Assembly: GCA_031257075.1 (NCBI GenBank)
Contig: JAIRPM010000044.1
Location: 1-6,610 of the forward strand
Length of the DNA: 6,610 nucleotides
DNA from: Spirochaetaceae bacterium
GTDB taxonomy: Bacteria; Spirochaetota; Spirochaetia; Treponematales; Breznakiellaceae
Direction: 5' to 3'
Part shown: piece after piece, positions 1 through 6,115 of the stretch
Layout: every line of letters begins with the position of its first letter
How positions within the stretch are numbered: position 1 is the first letter of the stretch
Translations under genes and position numbers: made by a program
The notes under the pieces: model-generated
What the model saw: only the letters and a program-made list of their open reading frames with translations
Databases searched by the model: none
Told to the model about the DNA's origin: nothing

Positions 1-620
1 CAATGTTCACAACGGTACGAAAGCCCCCATGCGCCGTCCCAGCCTGTAACTTCGGTTTCGTCCCGGTTACAGGCGGAGCAAAAGACGCTCACGGGCCACC
101 ATTCACCCTGAATTTTATGTTCCTCGTCCCGGAATTTGTCGAGTATCTCTTTGAGCCGCGCCTTATTTTCCAGCGCTTTCTTGATACCCTCGGCATAGAG
201 TCCGGCGCGGTAGCGCTCGGTCTGGTAGAGGTATTCGGGGGCTATCCCCACGGCGGGAAGGGCGCTTTCTACATCAACTTCGTGATGGCGGGCGTACGAG
301 GCGTCCCGTTCCCACGGGTCGGGAACCATAGTTATCGGGAAGCGGAGGTATTTTTCGAGTTCGTCCGCTTTGGGCATATTGAGCGGCACCTTGCGGAACA
401 CATCGTAATCGTCCCATGAATAGATAAAGCGCACATTTTTGCCCCGTCCGCGGAGCGCCCGCACGACAAGTTCCACGCTGATAATTTCGCGGAAGTTTCC
501 GATATGCACCGTGCCGGATGGTGTTATACCGGACGCGCAGGTATATAATTCTTTTTCGCCTTTTTCGCGGATAATTTTGTCCGCCGTTTCGTCTGCCCAA
601 TGGGCGAATTTGTTTGCCAT
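1..620 (-). CDS. lysS: Class I lysyl-tRNA synthetase, N-terminal part (runs off the left edge)
   Basis: Charges tRNA-Lys with lysine in the cytoplasm, using ATP. The minus-strand reading frame from the ATG at 620 is open for 206 codons to the window edge. It shows the class I nucleotide-binding signature HIGN at residues 39-42, preceded by TCASGITPSGTV, and then FIYSWDDYDVFRKVP around residues 65-79, a stretch typical of archaeal-type LysRS. Cysteines at 181, 184 and 204 look like the start of a zinc-binding insert. The family is usually about 500-530 residues, so more than half, including the KMSKS-type loop, lies outside. Class I LysRS is the archaeal form and is known in spirochaetes in place of the usual bacterial class II enzyme, which is the main taxonomic clue here. 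It is divergent from parC. No Shine-Dalgarno sequence precedes the ATG, and a strong -10 element sits 7 nt upstream, suggesting a leaderless mRNA. Identification is very secure. Confidence 0.95.
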   Translation of the reverse strand, partial: MANKFAHWADETADKIIREKGEKELYTCASGITPSGTVHIGNFREIISVELVVRALRGRGKNVRFIYSWDDYDVFRKVPLNMPKADELEKYLRFPITMVPDPWERDASYARHHEVDVESALPAVGIAPEYLYQTERYRAGLYAEGIKKALENKARLKEILDKFRDEEHKIQGEWWPVSVFCSACNRDETEVTGWDGAWGLSYRCEH

Positions 621-626
621 AGTTTG

Positions 627-635
627 ATTATAACA
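627..635 (-). promoter_or_regulatory. Extended -10 promoter element for lysS
   Basis: On the minus strand the sequence reads TGTTATAAT, a perfect extended -10 (TGn followed by TATAAT). The last T lies 6 nt before the lysS ATG at 620, so the expected transcription start falls on or beside the A of the start codon. No good -35 hexamer is present, as is common for extended -10 promoters. The opposite strand also reads TATAAC at 629-634, but without a convincing -35, so its use for parC is uncertain. Confidence 0.6.
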
Positions 636-647
636 GCGGGCGGCGGA

Positions 648-661
648 CAGTGGGGAGTGGG
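648..661 (+). repeat. Two-unit heptamer repeat (CAGTGGG GAGTGGG)
   Basis: Two adjacent heptamers of the form nAGTGGG lie in the lysS/parC intergenic region, in the place where a lysS -35 region would be. They match the heptamer family found in longer arrays at 6052-6086 and, in inverted orientation, at 6266-6307. The short copy alone would be unremarkable; the resemblance to the larger arrays is what makes it worth listing. Confidence 0.45.
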
Positions 662-715
662 GGCATTCGCAAAAACAGCCTTATCATCCGGGATTATCTG
701 TGATACGCTTTTGGC

Positions 716-2638
716 ATGGCCTTTATCAAAAACCTCTTCGACAAGAATTTTTTGGAGTATGCGTCTTATGTTATTCGCGACCGCGCCATCCCCGACTTGG
801 AAGACGGCCTTAAACCCGTACAACGGCGTATCTTACATTCGCTCTTTGAAATGGATGACGGCAAGTTTCACAAGGTTGCCAATGTTGTCGGACATTGTAT
901 GAAGTATCACCCCCACGGCGATGCGTCTATAGGCGATGCGCTGGTTGTGCTGGCTAACAAAGAATTTTTCATTGAACGGCAGGGAAATTTCGGCAACATT
1001 TACACCGGTGACGGCGCGTCCGCTCCCCGCTACATTGAATGCCGCGCTACGCCGCTTGCGAAAGAAATTTTTTATCATCCAAAACTTACCGAATATATTG
1101 ACTCGTACGATGGGCGTAATAAAGAACCGGTACTCTTTCCCGCAAAAATTCCTGTCGTACTCGTTATGGGCGCGGAAGGCATCGCGGTGGGTATGTCAAC
1201 CAAAATTTTGCCGCATAATATACTTGAAGTACTCGAAGCGGAAAAAGCGGCGCTCAGCGGCAAAAAGTTTACGCTCCATCCTGATTTTCCCACCGGCGGC
1301 CTTGTTGATATATCTGATTACCGCGATGGCAACGGCAAAGTTACTGTGCGCGCGAAGTTTGATACGTCCGATTCGAAGCGTATTGTCATACGTGAATTGC
1401 CTTTTGGGTCAACAACAGAAAGCATTATAGCCAGCATCGAAAACGCGGTACGAGCAGGCCGGCTAAAAATTCAATCAATAAATGATTACACCGCCGATAA
1501 AGTAGAAATTGAAATAAAACTTGCGCGCGGCGTATATTCCGAAGAAACAGTAGATGCGCTCTATGTATGGACAGAATGTGAACAATCAATTTCTGTAAAT
1601 CTTTTAGTTATAAAAAATAATTATCCGGTTGTGATGAGCGTTACTGAAATAATTAAACATCATGCAAAACAACTCACCGTCATACTTACAAAAGAATTAG
1701 AATTAGAAAAAAAATCATTGAATGAAAAACTGCATTTACGTACTCTGGAACGCATTTTTATCGAGGAACGCATCTACAAAGCCATCGAATCCCAAAAAAC
1801 GGCGGAAGCGGTGCAAAATGCTGTTATCAAGGGATTTATACCGTTTGGCAAAGAAGTTGGGACACGCGGCGTGTCAAACGAAGACGTTGAATACCTGCTC
1901 AAAATTCCAATCCGCCGTATATCATTGTACGATATAAACCGTGCCCGCGCCGAAATGGAAGAAATAAAAGCGCGTATTAAGCAAATCAATGCATACTTGA
2001 AAGACATAACAGGCTATGCGTTATCATTCCTGAATGATGTTATAAATAAAATAAAAGCATTGCCAGAATTTGGAAACGGCGGCGCACGCCGCACTAAAGT
2101 GGGCGCGTTTGAAAAAATTAACGTAAAAGAAGTAACGCGGCAGAATATTGAATTGAAGTATGACAAGGCAACCGGTTATATGGGGACAGCGGTCGCCGGC
2201 AAAGCAGTGTGTACAATGTCGCAATTTGACCGTGTCCTTGTTGTAAAGAAAAATGGCACATGGCTTGTAAAAGATGTACACGAAAAAGAATTTGTAGGCG
2301 AGGATGCATGGTTTGTTGGCATTGCCGATAAAGAAACACTTGCCAAAAAAGTGTTCACTATTGTTTATAAGGACACAAAATCAGGATGCGCCTATATTAA
2401 ACGCTGCGTTATTGAAGGCTGGATAATGAACAAAGAATACTCATTTGTTCCCGAAGGCGCAAATGTACTCCTTATCGACACCTATGACAAATTCGAATTT
2501 ACATTGAAATATGCACCCAAACCGCGCCTTAAAATTCTTGAAGAAAGTTTCAAAGCGGGCGCTTTTGCCATCAAAGGAATAAAAGCAGGGGGAACCCGGC
2601 TTTCTTCCAAAGAAGTAAAAAGCGCGTCTAAACATTAG
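716..2638 (+). CDS. parC: DNA topoisomerase IV subunit A (ParC/GyrA-type breakage-reunion subunit)
   Basis: Type IIA topoisomerase A subunit, which cuts and rejoins the G-segment and, with a ParE/GyrB-type ATPase partner, decatenates or relaxes DNA. The N-terminal winged-helix core shows DGLKPVQRR (30-38), YHPHGD (64-69), the QGNFG stretch (89-93) and the catalytic tyrosine Y106 in SAPRYIECR. A charged helical region (about 320-440) fits the coiled-coil gate, followed by a short C-terminal region of pinwheel-like character. The GyrA box (QRRGGKG) needed for negative supercoiling is absent, and 640 residues is short for GyrA (over 800) but close to spirochaetal ParC, hence the ParC call. The residue matching the quinolone-anchoring Ser83 of E. 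coli GyrA is Ala70. An in-frame TGA at 701-703 limits the start; ATG 716 lacks a clear Shine-Dalgarno sequence. No parE is in the window. The gene faces lysS divergently and the DUF2259 gene convergently. A second GyrA-like paralogue remains possible as the exact identity. Confidence 0.9.
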   Translation: MAFIKNLFDKNFLEYASYVIRDRAIPDLEDGLKPVQRRILHSLFEMDDGKFHKVANVVGHCMKYHPHGDASIGDALVVLANKEFFIERQGNFGNIYTGDGASAPRYIECRATPLAKEIFYHPKLTEYIDSYDGRNKEPVLFPAKIPVVLVMGAEGIAVGMSTKILPHNILEVLEAEKAALSGKKFTLHPDFPTGGLVDISDYRDGNGKVTVRAKFDTSDSKRIVIRELPFGSTTESIIASIENAVRAGRLKIQSINDYTADKVEIEIKLARGVYSEETVDALYVWTECEQSISVNLLVIKNNYPVVMSVTEIIKHHAKQLTVILTKELELEKKSLNEKLHLRTLERIFIEERIYKAIESQKTAEAVQNAVIKGFIPFGKEVGTRGVSNEDVEYLLKIPIRRISLYDINRARAEMEEIKARIKQINAYLKDITGYALSFLNDVINKIKALPEFGNGGARRTKVGAFEKINVKEVTRQNIELKYDKATGYMGTAVAGKAVCTMSQFDRVLVVKKNGTWLVKDVHEKEFVGEDAWFVGIADKETLAKKVFTIVYKDTKSGCAYIKRCVIEGWIMNKEYSFVPEGANVLLIDTYDKFEFTLKYAPKPRLKILEESFKAGAFAIKGIKAGGTRLSSKEVKSASKH

Positions 2639-2648
2639 CCGCGTTTTA

Positions 2649-2676
2649 AGAGACGCTCTATAATTTGAGCGCCTCT
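2649..2676 (-). terminator. Hairpin at the convergent parC / DUF2259-gene junction
   Basis: An inverted repeat of 10 bp arms (2649-2658 and 2667-2676) around an 8-nt loop spans the last codons and stop of the DUF2259-type gene. In the minus-strand RNA all ten positions pair, one as a G-U wobble; in the plus-strand RNA that position is an A-C mismatch, so the structure favours termination of the leftward transcript. The T-run after it is weak (only TT before AAAAC), so this is a possible rather than a classical intrinsic terminator. It may also serve parC from the other side. Confidence 0.5.
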
Positions 2677-3368
2677 ACCATATAGCGGATGTCCGGGCCA
2701 TCGCCTTCGTTTTTGGAACGTTCGCGTGTCATTTCAATAACAAAAATCATATCGGTATTTTTGGGATTGATGAGTACGCGCTTTATGGTATAACTGGTAA
2801 TTTTATCCCGCCGGACAGAAGGCGTGCCTACACGAAAACTGCGCGTTGCGCCGTTTTTGTCCGTGCGGTGCAAATTTATATAGAATGATGAGCGCAGCCC
2901 CCCGTTTGAATAATCAAAAGATGGTACAAGTTCGGCACGGTAAAAAAGGTCATGACGGAAGTCGCGGAATTCGATAGTTTCACCGGCGGGATTCTGGCCG
3001 TTTTGCAATGATAAAAAGAGCGGTATCCCTTTTGTAAGAAAATCAAGGCGGTATTGTTTGGTCATAGAAGCATTATTTGATATAAGATGCATAAGCGCGC
3101 CTGAACCGTCTTGAACCGGGCCTATAGGTATATTATGCGTATAGCGGAAGCGCCCATTGGGAACAAAGTCATTTTTGGGAACGTTCACAATAAAAAGGTC
3201 TGCCCATGGGTAGAGCGTTTTTTCCTCCACTCCATACTGCGCAAAAATGTAGGTACCGCCGTCGTCCGAAAAACCTAAATCGACAAACGATGCAACATCG
3301 CCTGCCGTAAGAGGGGAAGCGGCAAGGCCGGCAAATAAGACAAGGGAATATAGTTTTCGCCGTATCAT
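2658..3368 (-). CDS. Predicted secreted protein, DUF2259-type
   Basis: Exported protein of unknown function. From the ATG at 3368 it is 236 residues with a clear Sec signal peptide: a basic start (MIRRK), a hydrophobic stretch (LYSLVLFAGLAAS) and a likely cleavage after LTA. There is no lipobox cysteine. The mature start, FVDLGFSDDGGTYIFAQYGV followed by YPWADLFIVNV, resembles the predicted secreted DUF2259 family recalled from spirochaetes and some proteobacteria; this was recognised by eye, not searched. The rest is rich in aromatic and charged residues, as in a beta-rich periplasmic protein. An upstream in-frame ATG at 3401 would add 11 residues but puts them before the signal peptide and almost at the predicted transcription start, so 3368 is preferred; a weak AGGGA lies 11 nt upstream of it. 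It sits 81 bp downstream of the chemoreceptor gene on the same strand and has its own promoter candidate. A role in chemotaxis is not shown. Confidence 0.8.
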   Translation of the reverse strand: MIRRKLYSLVLFAGLAASPLTAGDVASFVDLGFSDDGGTYIFAQYGVEEKTLYPWADLFIVNVPKNDFVPNGRFRYTHNIPIGPVQDGSGALMHLISNNASMTKQYRLDFLTKGIPLFLSLQNGQNPAGETIEFRDFRHDLFYRAELVPSFDYSNGGLRSSFYINLHRTDKNGATRSFRVGTPSVRRDKITSYTIKRVLINPKNTDMIFVIEMTRERSKNEGDGPDIRYMVEALKL

Positions 3369-3409
3369 TTTATAGTAGTTCCCTATCTGAAATATCGGCA
3401 TTTTTACGC

Positions 3410-3439
3410 ATTATCTTTATAGTGAGAACTACAAGGCAA
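3410..3439 (-). promoter_or_regulatory. Promoter candidate for the DUF2259-type gene
   Basis: On the minus strand TTGCCT (3439-3434), an 18-bp spacer and GATAAT (3415-3410) make a plausible sigma-70-type promoter. The expected start of transcription is near 3403, giving a leader of about 35 nt before the ATG at 3368. It lies in the gap behind the chemoreceptor stop codon, so the downstream gene can be expressed independently. The same -35 hexamer, TTGCCT, occurs in the promoter at 6318. Confidence 0.45.
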
Positions 3440-3449
3440 TGAGCCGCCG

Positions 3450-5276
3450 TTATTCTACTTTGAACCGCGCCACGGTGCCGGTAAGAGCGGCGATAGTACT
3501 TGTATTTTCGGCGCTCTTTTGGCTGACATTGGCCGCGGTTGACGCGATTTGTTCAGCGCCGATAGCCATTTCATCCATGCCGCTGGAAATTTCATCGCCG
3601 ATACGGTTAAGTTTTTCGATCTCGCCTGTTATGGCGCGGCCTTCGGCTTCCATTTCGGTGGCACTACCCCGCACCAGTTCGCTCAGTTCCTTGAGTCGGC
3701 TTACCAGTTCCAAAATTTGGGCGCTTCCCGCATGCTGCTCTTTCATCGCTGTACGGATAAGCTGTTCTTGCCCCATAACGGTCTGAACACTGCTTTCGAT
3801 AGCCTCAAAACGGTTTTGCACTTCAAGCGCTGAGGTACTTATTGTATCAATAGACATCTTAATTTTCTTCAGCACTTCGGCGATAGTCTTGGACTGCTGG
3901 CTGGACGATTCGGCAAGTTTGCGAATTTCTCCGGCAACAACCGCGAAACCTTTGCCGGCCTCACCCGCATGCGCCGCTTCTATCGCCGCGTTTATCGACA
4001 GCAGATTTGTCTGGCTTGCGATACCGTCCATAAGTTCATTGATTTCAAAAAGCCCTTCGGATTGCGCTGCGATTTCCTGAATGTCGGCGGCAACTGAAGC
4101 AAGCGCAGTTTTATTAAAGGAAGCGGCCGCGTCAAGGGATTGCACATTCCGGGCATTCTGTTCCAGCGTTGCTACCACGCTGTCAATACTAGCGAGCATC
4201 TCTTCGATAGCGGATGATGACGCATTCACGCTCTGCGACTGCTCCTCGATATGCTGATTGACCCGTTCAATGGTCTGCATAATGTGTTCTATAGCTTGTG
4301 CCGTACTATAGATGCTCGCCGACTGCGTAGTTACGCGCCCGTTTAAGGTCTGGATATTCGCGCTGATTTCATGCGTTGCGGAAGCGGTGCGGCTTATATT
4401 AAGCGCTAAATCATCGCCGCTTTCACTTAAAGCGCGGGCGCGGTCGCGGATATTAACGACGATACTCTGCATCCCATCAAAAATCGCGTTCACCCCTTTG
4501 CTCATTTCACCGATTTCATCGTGGGTTTTAATTTTGAAACGGAGCGTCAGGTCGCCGCCGCGCCCGCTGACTCCTTTCAACGCCATAACCATAGCGCGCA
4601 ACGGATGCGTTACCGAAACAAATATTGAAATACTTAAAATGATAACAAGCCCAATAATGGCAAAGGCTATAGCGCCTAGTATGGCGGTACCGCTGCGAAG
4701 CGATTTGCCCGCATTCGTTTCTACAGCCTGGTAGTGCGCTTCGGCAAGTTCCACAACACGGTCAACGGCATTACGATGTTCAAAGTAATTTTTTTTTAGT
4801 TTTTCATGCGCAAGATGGCGGGCGGTTTCATAATCGCCGCTTTGCAGGGCAGGAATAAATTGCGAAAAAACAATATCGTAGAATTTGAGAGCCGGCGTGT
4901 AAGCGTTCCGCAGCATTGACACGCGCATTTCCCCTTCTTCCAATAATTTTTCACCTTCCCAAAACGTATGACGCTGGTCATAGTTGTCTTTCAGGCGTTT
5001 TAATTCCGCAATAAAAGCATCCAAATTGCCGGCATTGCTTTCTTCGGTCATTTGAAGCACATCAAGGTACGATTCGATAATGTATTCCGGCGGAGGCAGC
5101 ACATCGGCGATGAGGTCTTTGCTCATAATAATTTGATTGTACAGCCGCCCCTGTATGCGCAGCGTGTTAAGTACGCTGAATGAATAAACAGTAAAAGCCG
5201 CATAACCGGTGATAAACACCCCGATAAGAATAAGTAATTTTTTCCCGATACTAATATTTTTGAATGGATTAACCAT
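3450..5276 (-). CDS. Methyl-accepting chemotaxis protein (transmembrane chemoreceptor)
   Basis: Inner-membrane chemoreceptor that senses a ligand outside the cytoplasm and controls the CheA-CheW kinase array. Its 608 residues follow the classical order: transmembrane helix 1 (about 13-36), a mainly helical periplasmic sensor of about 160 residues (37-197), transmembrane helix 2 (about 198-221), a HAMP domain starting at THPLRAM with its conserved proline (P225), and a long cytoplasmic coiled coil. The hairpin tip is canonical: QTNLLSINAAIEAAHAGEAG, then KGFAVVAGEIRKLAE (422-456), which binds CheA and CheW. The sensor contains an unusual PPPEYIIESYL segment (61-71). The C terminus lacks an NWETF-type CheR tether. 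The ligand cannot be predicted. The ATG at 5276 is supported by an AAGGCGG Shine-Dalgarno sequence 7 nt upstream. It follows the exonuclease gene by 48 bp on the same strand. No che genes are nearby, so this is a stand-alone receptor locus. Confidence 0.97.
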   Translation of the reverse strand: MVNPFKNISIGKKLLILIGVFITGYAAFTVYSFSVLNTLRIQGRLYNQIIMSKDLIADVLPPPEYIIESYLDVLQMTEESNAGNLDAFIAELKRLKDNYDQRHTFWEGEKLLEEGEMRVSMLRNAYTPALKFYDIVFSQFIPALQSGDYETARHLAHEKLKKNYFEHRNAVDRVVELAEAHYQAVETNAGKSLRSGTAILGAIAFAIIGLVIILSISIFVSVTHPLRAMVMALKGVSGRGGDLTLRFKIKTHDEIGEMSKGVNAIFDGMQSIVVNIRDRARALSESGDDLALNISRTASATHEISANIQTLNGRVTTQSASIYSTAQAIEHIMQTIERVNQHIEEQSQSVNASSSAIEEMLASIDSVVATLEQNARNVQSLDAAASFNKTALASVAADIQEIAAQSEGLFEINELMDGIASQTNLLSINAAIEAAHAGEAGKGFAVVAGEIRKLAESSSQQSKTIAEVLKKIKMSIDTISTSALEVQNRFEAIESSVQTVMGQEQLIRTAMKEQHAGSAQILELVSRLKELSELVRGSATEMEAEGRAITGEIEKLNRIGDEISSGMDEMAIGAEQIASTAANVSQKSAENTSTIAALTGTVARFKVE

Positions 5277-5283
5277 CTTACGC

Positions 5284-5290
5284 CCGCCTT
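5284..5290 (-). promoter_or_regulatory. Shine-Dalgarno site of the chemoreceptor gene
   Basis: The minus strand reads AAGGCGG, one base off AAGGAGG, 7 nt before the ATG at 5276. It fixes the start of the chemoreceptor and is among the few good ribosome binding sites in the window. Confidence 0.7.
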
Positions 5291-5314
5291 TAAGAATTAT
5301 CCTAAGTTTACTGT

Positions 5315-5320
5315 ATTATA
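5315..5320 (-). promoter_or_regulatory. -10 element upstream of the chemoreceptor gene
   Basis: A perfect TATAAT on the minus strand lies 4 nt after the exonuclease stop codon and would give a leader of about 31 nt for the chemoreceptor. It is preceded by TGCC, so it is not a true extended -10, and no good -35 hexamer is found 16-18 bp upstream, inside the end of the exonuclease gene. No flagellar sigma-28-type consensus is visible. The gene may therefore be served by this element, by read-through from the exonuclease gene, or by both. Confidence 0.4.
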
Positions 5321-5324
5321 GGCA

Positions 5325-5891
5325 TTATTTCAATATACGGCCTTCGGCGATAGCACGGAGAAAGAGCGCGGCGCAGGCGCGGGCATCAGAGAGGGCGTTG
5401 TGGTGCTGGTCGAGGAGTATACCGGTACGTTCGCAGCAGACGGCCAGCGATTTACGCTCAAACGCGCCTGCCCATGTTTTCATAGTACAGTAGGTTTTGC
5501 TCATAAAATCAATGCCGCAAAATTCTTTGAGGCAGGCGTAGAGGCAGCCAAAATCAAATTGAATATTATGCGCGACAATAATACGGTTTTCAACAAAATG
5601 CCGCCAGCGCGGCCAACTGTCCGCAAACAGCGGCGCATGCGCCGTATGTTCCGGGTAAATGCCATGAATCTCTTCCGAAAAATCACGGCGTATGTAATTG
5701 CCCGGCGGCCGGATGAGAGCGCAGTATTCTTCCATGACAACGCCGTTTTCCACATACACCAAACCCACTTGGCAGACGGAGTTCCGTTCACAACTTGCCG
5801 TTTCAAAATCCAGCGCGGTAAAACTAAGCGGCGGTTTTTTTGCCGCTCTTGCCCACCGATAGCGTATGCTTTGTTTTATGGTACTTTCCAT
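5325..5891 (-). CDS. DEDDh-family 3'-5' exonuclease (DnaQ-like, stand-alone)
   Basis: Small cytoplasmic nuclease of the DnaQ/RNase T superfamily that removes nucleotides from 3' ends with two metal ions. All acidic and basic catalytic positions are visible in 188 residues: D28 and E30 in the DFETA motif (Exo I), D113 in AHNIQFDFG (Exo II), and H164 with D169 in HNALSDARAC (Exo III, H-x4-D, the DEDDh type). The IHGI-to-AHAPLF stretch (76-89) matches the region usual between motifs in epsilon-like exonucleases. No polymerase, helicase or BRCT domain is attached. It may be the proofreading epsilon subunit or an independent repair or RNA-processing exonuclease; these cannot be separated by sequence alone. 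It is rich in cysteine (10 of 188). An in-frame TAA nine nt upstream fixes ATG 5891 as the earliest ATG start; no Shine-Dalgarno sequence precedes it. A 7-bp dyad lies just upstream, and the chemoreceptor gene follows 48 bp downstream. Confidence 0.9.
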   Translation of the reverse strand: MESTIKQSIRYRWARAAKKPPLSFTALDFETASCERNSVCQVGLVYVENGVVMEEYCALIRPPGNYIRRDFSEEIHGIYPEHTAHAPLFADSWPRWRHFVENRIIVAHNIQFDFGCLYACLKEFCGIDFMSKTYCTMKTWAGAFERKSLAVCCERTGILLDQHHNALSDARACAALFLRAIAEGRILK

Positions 5892-5910
5892 GAATAATTA
5901 GTCTATACCA

Positions 5911-5933
5911 GAGTATAATTTCGCGGTATACTC
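5911..5933 (+). promoter_or_regulatory. Dyad with -10-like arms upstream of the exonuclease gene
   Basis: GAGTATA (5911-5917) and TATACTC (5927-5933) form a perfect 7-bp inverted repeat with a 9-bp spacer. The arms contain -10-like hexamers: TATACT on the minus strand at 5917-5912, which would start exonuclease transcription near 5905, and TATAAT on the plus strand at 5914-5919. No clear -35 box is seen on either side. It may be an operator, a bidirectional -10 region, or an AT-rich coincidence. Confidence 0.35.
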
Positions 5934-6051
5934 TTAACCCATACTTTTCACCGCCGCCCTTGCCGCCTATATTTTCGCAGTTGACGCGCTTTACCGCACG
6001 GGCGGCCGCTGCCAAACACAGTTACCACCCGGCGCTTAAAACGCATTCGCC
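5934..6051. other. Intergenic stretch without a recognisable gene
   Basis: Between the dyad and the repeat arrays no start codon with a ribosome binding site, no RNA gene and no strong hairpin was found. Reading frames that cross it are either low-complexity or lie in another frame of the exonuclease. A TTGACG at 5981-5986 has no matching -10. Together with the repeats to its right it forms a gene-free region of about 600 bp from 5892 to 6491. Confidence 0.5.
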
Positions 6052-6086
6052 GGCAGTCGGCAGTCAGCAGTCGGCGGTCAGTAGCC
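6052..6086 (+). repeat. Degenerate heptamer tandem array (GGCAGTC type)
   Basis: Consecutive heptamers GGCAGTC, GGCAGTC, AGCAGTC, GGCGGTC and AGTAGCC run without interruption. Shifted by two bases the unit is CAGTCGG/CAGTCAG, which resembles the units of the 6266-6307 array when that is read on the minus strand. It marks the left border of the C-rich repeat block. Confidence 0.75.
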
Positions 6087-6087
6087 G

Positions 6088-6115
6088 CCCCCTGCCGCCC
6101 GCCACCCTCACCCCC
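6088..6115 (-). other. G-quadruplex motif (minus strand) / i-motif (plus strand)
   Basis: Four C runs on the plus strand (6088-6092, 6098-6100, 6105-6107, 6111-6115) are separated by loops of 5, 4 and 3 nt. The minus strand therefore satisfies the canonical G3+N1-7 quadruplex pattern. It lies at the left side of the C-rich block, about 230 bp before the promoter at 6318. Folding in the cell is inferred, not shown. Confidence 0.55.

Noticed and set aside
663..670. Octamer GCATTCGC shared with 6043-6050, next to heptamer arrays at both sites
   Set aside because: The octamer is on opposite sides of the arrays in the two places, and one shared 8-mer in 6.6 kb is expected by chance.
3369..3401. 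Upstream ATG (3401) as start of the DUF2259-type gene
   Set aside because: It would put 11 extra residues before a well-formed signal peptide and lie almost at the predicted transcription start; the ATG at 3368 fits better.
3920..4011. Gly instead of Asp in the receptor tip (VAGEIR rather than VADEIR)
   Set aside because: The same Gly is found in well-studied receptors such as E. coli Tsr, so it is not a defect.
4789..4797. A9 run in the chemoreceptor coding strand as a phase-variation tract
   Set aside because: It encodes Lys-Lys in an intact frame and is short; occasional slippage is possible but nothing indicates switching.
5400..5897. Long plus-strand frame opposite the exonuclease gene
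   Set aside because: The minus strand carries all DEDDh catalytic motifs; the opposite frame has no recognisable domain and is a shadow.
5824..6015. A minus-strand frame of 63 codons upstream of and overlapping the exonuclease
   Set aside because: It overlaps the exonuclease coding start in another frame, has no family resemblance and no ribosome binding site.
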